Source: Opitutaceae bacterium (GTDB taxonomy: Bacteria; Verrucomicrobiota; Verrucomicrobiia; Opitutales; Opitutaceae). From it: a stretch of DNA of 16,616 nucleotides. The translations under genes were made by a program, and so were the position numbers. Location: the NCBI GenBank assembly GCA_025352845.1, contig JANXSC010000649.1, forward strand, positions 1 to 16,616. Direction: 5' to 3'. Numbering within the stretch: the stretch's first letter is position 1; each line of letters begins with the position of its first letter. Shown piece by piece: positions 7,207-13,815 of the stretch. The notes beneath the pieces were generated by a model. That model worked only from the letters and a program-made list of their open reading frames with translations. It was not told the origin of the DNA and did not search any database.

Positions 7207-8817
7207 TCAAGGCAACGGAATCTCGCGCCGCTGGTAAAGCACCATGCGGCGGCCGAAGAGCGTGAAACGCTCCGCGATACGCAGGTTGGCCTCGCACCAC
7301 GCGCGGAGCTTCGGGCGCAGAGCGGCCAGCTTCAGGTCGAAGGGAAATCCGCCGGCCGGCGCTTCCTCGGTGAGAAAAACGAAATCGCTGAGCGCGAGGC
7401 GCGCGAAGACTTCTTCCTCGGTGGGCGCGGCGATGCCGGTGGGCAGCGTCATGTTGAACGGGAGCCATACGCGATGGCGCTCGTAGCAGATCACACGCAC
7501 CACTTGAGCATCGAGGCAGTCGGTGACGTAGTCCACCGCGACGCGCGTCTCGGGCAGATGCGCCGCCTGACTGCGGGTGAAGATGTGATCGGCAAGGGTG
7601 TTGACCTGACGAAATTCGTCGAGCTGTCCGGGTGCGAATGCCGGCGGAATCTGCTTTTGGGTGAAAAAAACGATCGCGATGATCGCGATCACGGTGGCGA
7701 ATCTTGCGACTGCTTTCGTTGAGGCGTGACGCGAGACGAACAGCCACAGCGCGGCGATCAGGGTGACTGCTCCCGGCGCGAGTGCGCTGATGACGACCTC
7801 GGATTTTTGCTGGTGCAGCGTGAGCACGAACGCAGGTGCGATGAGGAAGATCGCGCCGATGACGAACGGGTCGCGGTTGACCGGCTGACGTTCGCCGAAG
7901 CGCAGCAGGGCGAGGCACGCCGCGCCAGCGCCACCGAGCACGAGGATAAAAATCCCGAGGTGACGCTGCACGAGTTCGCTTCCGACAAACGCCAGCGAAC
8001 GACCGAGGCCCATGTGCGAATTGCGGATCGCACTCTCCGGTCCGACGTAGTGCCCGATCCAGTAGTATTCCCGCACGGTATCGAAGTTCAGCCAAAGCAC
8101 CGGCCCGGCGACCACGGCGGCGACGAGGGCGGCGAGGAGCACATTGCGCGTGCGGATTTTTCTCTCCTCACCGCGCAGCGTCCATGCGAGCAGTCCGATC
8201 AGGATCAGAATGAAATACGTGCCGGTGAGAAAACGCGTGAGTAGTGTGAGGCCAGCCGCGAGGCCGAAGGTCAGCGAGGCGCGCCGAGCGCGAAAGCCAT
8301 CCGTGAGCAGCGCGGCCGCCGCCGTGATTCCGAGCGAGCACATCGCGAGATGATCGAGGCGGAAATCGTAGGCGGAGCCGGGGATGTTCTGCCACGGGCC
8401 GGCGAGCGCAAGCGGCAGCATTGCGACGGCAAACGCCAGTGGTGCCGGGCGACGCACGCGGAGCATGGCGGCAAACAGCGCCGCCTGCCATGCGATGAGA
8501 GCGAGCATGTTGATCGCGAGCGCGGCGCTGCGCGAGGGCCCGACCAGAGTGAAAACGATGACCGCGTAGAAATCGTGCAGCGTGCCCTGCGCCGAGCGAT
8601 TGGTCAGCGCCTGCCACAGTCCGGGAAAGAATCCGTGCGTGTGCGCGAATTCGTAGCCGGTGTAGCTTTCCGAGAGGTATTGGATCTGATCGTTCCAGCG
8701 CGGATAGATCGACGTGTGCCGACGCGCGCCGAACTGATCGAAGAGGAAAAATTCCAGCGCGAATACTGCGAGGAGCAGCCAGAAGGCGGGGCGGCGGAGG
8801 TTTTCCCGGATTGTCAT
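7207..8817 (-). CDS. MP536: GT-C-like polytopic membrane protein
   Basis: This encodes 536 residues: a first helix (11-26), an outer loop with the acidic motif YPRWNDQIQYLSE (38-50), and about nine further hydrophobic segments to residue 387. SAYDFRLDHLAM (148-159) and TRFLTGTYF (194-202) are notable in the core. The soluble tail of about 150 residues should lie outside the membrane. The layout fits dolichyl/polyprenyl-phosphate-sugar-dependent GT-C enzymes (PMT/ArnT-like), but the exact family was not recognised. It lacks the extra beta module of the other three large membrane proteins. The frame is open far upstream, but that part runs through a dispersed repeat and the epimerase gene. The chosen ATG at 8817 itself lies inside the repeat arm, so the start is uncertain. 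The SDR gene follows after 7 nt. Confidence 0.72.
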   Translation of the reverse strand: MTIRENLRRPAFWLLLAVFALEFFLFDQFGARRHTSIYPRWNDQIQYLSESYTGYEFAHTHGFFPGLWQALTNRSAQGTLHDFYAVIVFTLVGPSRSAALAINMLALIAWQAALFAAMLRVRRPAPLAFAVAMLPLALAGPWQNIPGSAYDFRLDHLAMCSLGITAAAALLTDGFRARRASLTFGLAAGLTLLTRFLTGTYFILILIGLLAWTLRGEERKIRTRNVLLAALVAAVVAGPVLWLNFDTVREYYWIGHYVGPESAIRNSHMGLGRSLAFVGSELVQRHLGIFILVLGGAGAACLALLRFGERQPVNRDPFVIGAIFLIAPAFVLTLHQQKSEVVISALAPGAVTLIAALWLFVSRHASTKAVARFATVIAIIAIVFFTQKQIPPAFAPGQLDEFRQVNTLADHIFTRSQAAHLPETRVAVDYVTDCLDAQVVRVICYERHRVWLPFNMTLPTGIAAPTEEEVFARLALSDFVFLTEEAPAGGFPFDLKLAALRPKLRAWCEANLRIAERFTLFGRRMVLYQRREIPLP

Positions 8818-8932
8818 TCTGAGCGGAGCGAAGTTACCGAGCGAAGCGACAGGCTTTGACATCCAGCAGCGCTTTCGTCCGTGGTTTCGATGAGTGAGTC
8901 CAAGTGGATTCTTCGCTGCGCTCAGAATGACA
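8812..8932. repeat. 121-bp inverted-repeat element upstream of MP536
   Basis: The arms at 8812-8833 and 8911-8932 are inverted copies that match at 21 of 22 positions. The left one begins TGTCATTCTGAGCGGAGCGA. The interior carries a further partial copy of the arm around 8839-8852 (AGCGAAGCGACAGG). This is the widespread TCATTCTGAGCGCAGCGAAG type of dispersed repeat known from several phyla (recall). No transposase is present. It fills most of the 142-nt gap between the epimerase and MP536 genes and extends over the likely MP536 start codon. Confidence 0.85.
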
Positions 8933-8959
8933 GGGGCTGGGTGGCGCGCGCGGTCATTT

Positions 8960-9946
8960 TCACGTTCGCGCGTCGTAAACCCAGCGGTTCGCCTCGAGCC
9001 AGCGGAGCGTGCGGATGATGCCCTGCTCGATGGTGAGCTTGGGTTTCCAGCCGGTGGCCGAGATTTTTTTCGTGTCGAGGAAGATGAACGGGTTGTCGCC
9101 GATCCAGCCGCGATCGCCGCCGGTGTAGTCGAGGCGGGGTTTGATCCCGAGCGCGGTGCAAATGTGGCGGATGCTGTCGTTGACCTGCACAAACTCGGGC
9201 GTGCCGAGGTTGTAGATTTGCGTGCGGTGCTTCGCATCGCGCGCGGTGTGGGCGCGCGTGACGTGCAGCATGGCCTCGATGCAGTCCTGCACGTAGAGGT
9301 AGCTCTTGCGCTGCCGGCCGTTGCCGAGCACGCGGAGATGATCGGGATGCGCGACGAGCTGCTGGTAGAAATCGAAGACGTGGCCGTGCGTGTAGCGTTC
9401 ACCGAGGATGGACACGAAACGGAAAATGTAGGCCTCGTCGATCTGCGCGCCCTCGGCGTAGGCGGCGAGCAGGCCCTCGCCCGCGGTCTTCGATGCGCCG
9501 TAGAGCGAGGTCTGAATAGGAAACGCGTCGGTCTCCGGCGTGGGCCGCTCGGGGGTGACGAGCGCCTCGCCATAGACGGAGCCGGTCGAGGAAAACGCGA
9601 TGCGCTTCACGCCGTTGGCGCGCATTGCTTCGAGGACGTGGAAGGTCGCGATGGTGTTTTGCTGAAGATCTTTCTCGGGATGTTTCCAGCCGTCGCGGAT
9701 GTCGGCATTGGCGGCGAGATGGAAGACGAAATCCGCGCCCTTCATCGCCGCCGTGAGCGCGGGGAGATCGAGATTGTCGCCGCGCACGAGTTTGAATTTC
9801 GGGTGCTGCGTCGCGCCGTCGAGGAAGCGGATCTGGCCGGTGGAGAGATTGTCCCAGCCCGTGACGGCGCCGCCGTCGGCGAGGAGGCGGTCGATGAGAT
9901 TGGAACCGATGAAACCGGCGGCGCCGGTGACGAAGACGTGATGCAT
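8960..9946 (-). CDS. NAD-dependent nucleotide-sugar epimerase/dehydratase (extended SDR)
   Basis: This encodes 328 residues of an extended SDR related to GalE and WbpP. The N-terminal NAD loop TGAAGFIG is at 7-14, followed by WDNLSTG (31-37), FHLAANAD (75-82), the catalytic region SSTGSVYG (119-126) and Tyr149/Lys153 in YGASK. The sugar-binding half includes RQRKSYLYVQD (211-221) and GDRGWIGDNP (277-286). It probably epimerises or dehydrates an NDP-sugar in the cytoplasm. The substrate is unknown. A 60-nt spacer separates it from MP761 upstream. An in-frame ATG at 10003 would add 19 residues encoded by spacer repeat sequence, so I use the ATG at 9946 right before the Rossmann strand. That start lacks a Shine-Dalgarno sequence. 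Confidence 0.9.
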   Translation of the reverse strand: MHHVFVTGAAGFIGSNLIDRLLADGGAVTGWDNLSTGQIRFLDGATQHPKFKLVRGDNLDLPALTAAMKGADFVFHLAANADIRDGWKHPEKDLQQNTIATFHVLEAMRANGVKRIAFSSTGSVYGEALVTPERPTPETDAFPIQTSLYGASKTAGEGLLAAYAEGAQIDEAYIFRFVSILGERYTHGHVFDFYQQLVAHPDHLRVLGNGRQRKSYLYVQDCIEAMLHVTRAHTARDAKHRTQIYNLGTPEFVQVNDSIRHICTALGIKPRLDYTGGDRGWIGDNPFIFLDTKKISATGWKPKLTIEQGIIRTLRWLEANRWVYDART

Positions 9947-9956
9947 GAAAGAAGGC

Positions 9957-9980
9957 AGTGAGGGAATGAGGGAGTGAAGG
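9957..9980. repeat. Purine-rich short repeat in the epimerase leader
   Basis: AGTGAGGGA, ATGAGGGA and GTGAAGG follow each other in the 60-nt spacer between MP761 and the epimerase gene. On the coding strand this is a C/T-rich leader (CCCTCATTCCCTCACTGCC) that ends shortly before the ATG. It resembles the simple repeats in the other spacers of this window, with no clear function. Confidence 0.45.
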
Positions 9981-10006
9981 CGGGGAGCAAGCGCGCGAAA
10001 CACGGG

Positions 10007-12292
10007 CTAACGATCCACATCGGTCCGGATCGGCGGCGGCGGTTTGGAGGTGGAGGGCAGCAGACCGAAAAACGTGTCCACGTGGCGGCGCAGATTTTGG
10101 TAGCGCACGCGCGTCTCCTCCGGCACGCCCCAGAGGTATTCGCCCTGATAGTGGAGCGTAAGGGCGACCGTGACCGCGATGCCGGCGACAGTGAGAAGCA
10201 CAATCAGTCCCCGCGCGGCCCGGCGCCAGCGCGCGGCGAGTGCTTCGCTCGCGGCGAGTCCGAACACCGCGGCGCAAATCAGAAACGGGCAGAAATCCCC
10301 CGTGTAGCGCTGGGCCGTCGCGATCGCGGCGAAGAGAGCGAGCGTGATGGGCAGCACCGCGGCCCACAGCACGGCGAGGGCGGGGCGGGTGCCCGGTCGC
10401 GCGATGGCGGCGAGCAGCGAGCCGAGCGTCGCCAGCGCGAAGAGGCTCGGCATCGCATACGGCAGCGCGAGCGTGTGATCGGGGAGATCGATTTTCGATT
10501 TTGGGAACACGCGCCGCGGTGAATTGGAACCCATGTAAATCCACGGAAAACGCGGCTCGATCCGGAAATTTGGCCGGAGCAGGTAGGTGTCGATGTTGAA
10601 CGGCAGATTGACGAGGTGGAAGCTCTTGCCGTCGATGTGCGCGAGGCGGCCGGGATCGGCGTAGGGGCGGCTGATTTTCAAGGGTGCGGGATCGAAGGTC
10701 TCGAATTTCAGGTAGGCGAGGCCGTTGAGCGTGAGCTGGCCGACGACGCAGAGGACGCCGACGCCGAGGTGGCGGGCGACGCGCCCGGCACCCTCGCGCC
10801 ATTCGCGGGAAATCAAGGCGACCACCACGCAGCCGAGGAGCGTCAGCGCAAACAGCCCGGTCGGCGGACGCGAGTGCAGCGAGAGCACCCCGCAGACGAG
10901 TGCGCCGATCCACCAGCGCCGCGCCGGGGTGTGCAGGTGGCGGAGTGCGCACCACGCGGACCACAGCGCAAACGCGATGCCCGCGAGAATCGCCTCGTGA
11001 AAAACCAGGCTGCGGCTGCCGAGGAAAAAAATCGTGCTGCCGTAGCCCGCGCTCGCCACGAGCACGACGATCGCGAAGGGCGATGGTTCCGCCGGGCTGT
11101 CGAGCGAGCCGTCGCGCGTGAGCTTGACTGCGTCGCGCAGCAGCAGGAACGCGGCGAGGAGGCTCGCGGCGAAAAACAGCAGCATGAAGCCGCGGCTGAG
11201 CCCGCCGAAATGAACGTTGAAGATCACGAACGGCAGCCGTAGCAGCGCGGGGGTGGGTCCGAAATAGCCGTAGAGTTTTCCACGCGCCTCGAACGCTTCG
11301 CCACCGATGGCATCATTGGGCACATCAAGCCGCCCCTCCAAGAAACTCCGCGCCTGGTAATCGTAGAACGAGCCGAAGATTTCCGGATAGGCGAATTTGA
11401 AACTGCCTAGCGTCACCAGCCACGCATAGCCGACGAGCGCCACGCCCAGACTGCCGACGAACCACCAGCGGGCCCGGCGCCGGCGTTGCAGATCCGCCGG
11501 CGAGAGGAAGCGCGCGGGCGACGGTGCGCGCACCGGTGGTGCCGGTCGCGCCGGTTGTGGGGCACGTGGCGGCCGGGCGGGCCGCGGATGGGCGCGGCGC
11601 CGGCGCACGATCCAGGCGAAGGCCAGGCCGAGGCCCGCACTCGCGAGCACTACGGCGGCGAATTGCCATGGTTTCGCGCGCAGCCACGCGAGCACGCGCT
11701 GGCTCGTGGTGAAATAAGACTCCGGTCCGCCGCGAATCAGATTGCCGCCGGCCCCGTGAATTTTGCCGCGGAATTCCCGTGCGCCGGAGGCATCGATGGG
11801 GTTTTCGCCAAAAAAAATCTGCGTGGGCTGCCGCCCGTTATACGGCACGTCGGTGTGGAGCAGCTCGCGGCCGTCGAGCACGAGGCGCAGGGGCGCGCGC
11901 GCTCCCGAGGGCGGTTTCACGTAGGTCGTGAGCGACGGCATCTCGACCCGCAGCGTGCGCGCCACTCCCGACTGGAGCGCGATGCGCGGCGAGCTGGGGC
12001 CGCCGTGGCCCCAATGATCGTAGCGCAGGACGGCGGTGGTTTCATCGACATACTCGACGACCAGCAGATCGCCTTCGCGGAACATGCCGGTGCAGATGAG
12101 CGGCTCGGTTTCTCCCGCGATGCCGGGCGGAAAGGTGACGGCCAAAGTCAAAGCCGCCGGCATCCGGGGATAGGATTGCCGCGAGCCATAGAGCACGCCC
12201 AGCACCAGCGCGGCGAGACCGATGATCAGGCCGCAGAGCCGGGGGAGTGGCGACGTGGCGGCAGGCGTGGGCGCGGCGAGCGGCTCCGGCAT
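10007..12292 (-). CDS. MP761: GT-C-like membrane protein with N-terminal extracytoplasmic beta module
   Basis: This encodes 761 residues. A signal-anchor helix (about 20-36) is followed by a soluble module (about 48-193) with EPLICTG (63-69), GDLLVVEYV (74-82) and YDHWGHGGPSS (91-101). Next come a second helix (207-229) and a Pro/Arg-rich linker (about 230-262) predicted to be cytoplasmic. The polytopic core from residue 276 starts with the acidic loop FYDYQARSFLEGRLD (309-323) and YFGPTPALLRLPF (343-355). HEAI, HSRPPTG and QRYTGDFCP blocks lie further on. It is a close paralogue of MP734 over its whole length. The likely role is transfer of a lipid-linked sugar to an outer acceptor (inference). 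The ATG at 12292 lies two nt after the GT2-methyltransferase stop. The long open extension upstream is a shadow of that gene. Confidence 0.75.
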   Translation of the reverse strand: MPEPLAAPTPAATSPLPRLCGLIIGLAALVLGVLYGSRQSYPRMPAALTLAVTFPPGIAGETEPLICTGMFREGDLLVVEYVDETTAVLRYDHWGHGGPSSPRIALQSGVARTLRVEMPSLTTYVKPPSGARAPLRLVLDGRELLHTDVPYNGRQPTQIFFGENPIDASGAREFRGKIHGAGGNLIRGGPESYFTTSQRVLAWLRAKPWQFAAVVLASAGLGLAFAWIVRRRRAHPRPARPPRAPQPARPAPPVRAPSPARFLSPADLQRRRRARWWFVGSLGVALVGYAWLVTLGSFKFAYPEIFGSFYDYQARSFLEGRLDVPNDAIGGEAFEARGKLYGYFGPTPALLRLPFVIFNVHFGGLSRGFMLLFFAASLLAAFLLLRDAVKLTRDGSLDSPAEPSPFAIVVLVASAGYGSTIFFLGSRSLVFHEAILAGIAFALWSAWCALRHLHTPARRWWIGALVCGVLSLHSRPPTGLFALTLLGCVVVALISREWREGAGRVARHLGVGVLCVVGQLTLNGLAYLKFETFDPAPLKISRPYADPGRLAHIDGKSFHLVNLPFNIDTYLLRPNFRIEPRFPWIYMGSNSPRRVFPKSKIDLPDHTLALPYAMPSLFALATLGSLLAAIARPGTRPALAVLWAAVLPITLALFAAIATAQRYTGDFCPFLICAAVFGLAASEALAARWRRAARGLIVLLTVAGIAVTVALTLHYQGEYLWGVPEETRVRYQNLRRHVDTFFGLLPSTSKPPPPIRTDVDR

Positions 12293-12294
12293 CG

Positions 12295-13815
12295 TCACGA
12301 TTTCTCGGCGGGCCAGGGCATGGCCGAGGATTTTTTTTCGGAGTGGCGGTGGGTGCTGGCGAGCAGCGTGGCCAGCGTGGGCAGCGGCCGCACGACCATG
12401 AGCATCTGGTAGGCGAAGAGTCCGCGGGAAATCCAGATGAGCCCGGCCTGCGTTTTCATCAGGACTTTTTGCCAGAACGGATTCTTCACCACGAGCGGCA
12501 CGGGCGCGGGAATGCCGATTTCCCTTTCGATCGTGAAACCGGTTTCCCGGAGCAGCCGCCGCAGCGAGGAGAACGTGAAGAGCCGCGTGTGCGTGAGGTC
12601 GAGGATGCCGCGGGTGTTGTAGTTGAACTGGCCGAAAAACAGCATCAGGCGCGTGACGAAGAACGCGACGTTGCCCGTGGAGATGACGATCTTCATGTCG
12701 AGGTTTGACTGCGCGCGCAGTCGCAGCTCGTCGCAGAATTTTTCCGGCGAGCTGAGGTGTTCGATGATGTCGAGCACGAGCACGACCTGCACATCGTCGA
12801 GCGGACGCGGGAACGGATTCGCGTTGAGATCGGCGAGGTGGAATTCGTCGAAGGCCGATTCTGTCGTCGGCCGGAACTGATCGACACCGATGATGCGGCA
12901 CTGGCGCTCGCGCAGCGCGGGACAGAGGTGGCCCGGGCCACAGCCGATGTCGAGGACGGTGGCGCCGTTCGGCACCTCGTCGATCGCGACGGAGTGCGTG
13001 CTCTTGAAACTCAGCTTCGCGAGGTAGTGCTGGTTGTCGTGCGCCGCGATGTCGAAGTTGCGCCGGTAAACGAGCCCGTAGTTCTGGAGGCGCGCGACGG
13101 TGGAGGCGTTCACGACATCCTTCGCGTAGCGCAGGCCGTTCACGCGGGAAATCTCGTCGCCGTAGTGCGTGGGGATCGGAATTTCGAGGATGCGCGCGCG
13201 GGCGCGCAAAAACTGGATGATGATCTCGGTGTCGAAGTGAAAGACGTTCGAGTTGAGATCGAATGGGATGCGGCGCAGCAGCGCGACGGAGCAGGCCTTG
13301 TAGCCGCTGTGGAATTCGCTCAGGTGCGATTTCAGCACGCGGTTTTGATACCACGTGAGAAGCTGGTTGCCGATGAATTTGTAGAACGGCATGCCGCCCT
13401 TGAGGGCATCTTTCCGCACGAGCATCCGCGAGCCGAAGACCACATCGACCTCGCCGCGCGCGAGCGGCGCGATCATGTCGGGCAGCATCTCCGGCGCGTA
13501 TTGGCCGTCGCCGTGGACGAGCACGACGAAATCGAAACCGTGCTCGATGGCGTAATGGTAGCCAAGTTTTTGATTGCCGCCGTAGCCTTGGTTCACGGGA
13601 TTCGCGAGGACGGTGAGCGGGTGCCGGTAGGTGCCCGCCTGTCGCAGCCGCTCGGCGAGCGCAAACGTCCCATCGGTCGAGCCGTCGTCGATGATCAGCA
13701 CCTCCGCCGAGTAGCCCGGCAGCGCCGGGATGCGCTGAAGCACGCTGAGGATCGTCGCTTCGGCGTGATAGGCGACGATGAAGATCAGGACGCGCGGCGG
13801 GCGATCGGGAATCAT
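12295..13815 (-). CDS. Fused GT2 glycosyltransferase and SAM-dependent methyltransferase
   Basis: This is a 506-residue two-domain protein. The N-terminal half (about 8-235) is a family 2 glycosyltransferase of the DPM/GtrB type, with IDDGSTDGT (42-50), the DXD-like HGDGQY (101-106), FGSRM (127-131) and FHSGYKA (168-174). The C-terminal half is a class I methyltransferase with SAM motif VLDIGCGPG (287-295), an acidic VDQF (311-314) and DIIEHL (349-354). The GT2 part lacks the two C-terminal helices of GtrB, though residues about 455-490 are hydrophobic and may lie on the membrane. A plausible role is making and methylating a lipid-linked sugar, or adding a methylated cap; both are inference. 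The start overlaps the MP734 stop by ATGA, and the MP761 start follows two nt after the stop, so all three should be co-translated. Confidence 0.87.
   Translation of the reverse strand: MIPDRPPRVLIFIVAYHAEATILSVLQRIPALPGYSAEVLIIDDGSTDGTFALAERLRQAGTYRHPLTVLANPVNQGYGGNQKLGYHYAIEHGFDFVVLVHGDGQYAPEMLPDMIAPLARGEVDVVFGSRMLVRKDALKGGMPFYKFIGNQLLTWYQNRVLKSHLSEFHSGYKACSVALLRRIPFDLNSNVFHFDTEIIIQFLRARARILEIPIPTHYGDEISRVNGLRYAKDVVNASTVARLQNYGLVYRRNFDIAAHDNQHYLAKLSFKSTHSVAIDEVPNGATVLDIGCGPGHLCPALRERQCRIIGVDQFRPTTESAFDEFHLADLNANPFPRPLDDVQVVLVLDIIEHLSSPEKFCDELRLRAQSNLDMKIVISTGNVAFFVTRLMLFFGQFNYNTRGILDLTHTRLFTFSSLRRLLRETGFTIEREIGIPAPVPLVVKNPFWQKVLMKTQAGLIWISRGLFAYQMLMVVRPLPTLATLLASTHRHSEKKSSAMPWPAEKS

Noticed and set aside
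8818..9573. N-terminal extension of MP536 to a start at 9573
   Set aside because: The extension runs through the inverted-repeat element and an alternative frame of the epimerase; it is Ser/Arg/Thr-rich and not membrane-like.
8894..9961. 355-residue plus-strand ORF opposite the epimerase gene
   Set aside because: Its start lies in the dispersed repeat and the rest is antisense to a clear extended SDR.
9399..10964. 521-residue minus-strand ORF overlapping the epimerase and MP761
   Set aside because: Alternative frame of two supported genes, extremely Arg/Pro-rich.
12293..13354. N-terminal extension of MP761 to a start at 13354
   Set aside because: It is an off-frame reading of the GT2-methyltransferase gene. 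The ATG at 12292 directly precedes a normal signal-anchor helix.
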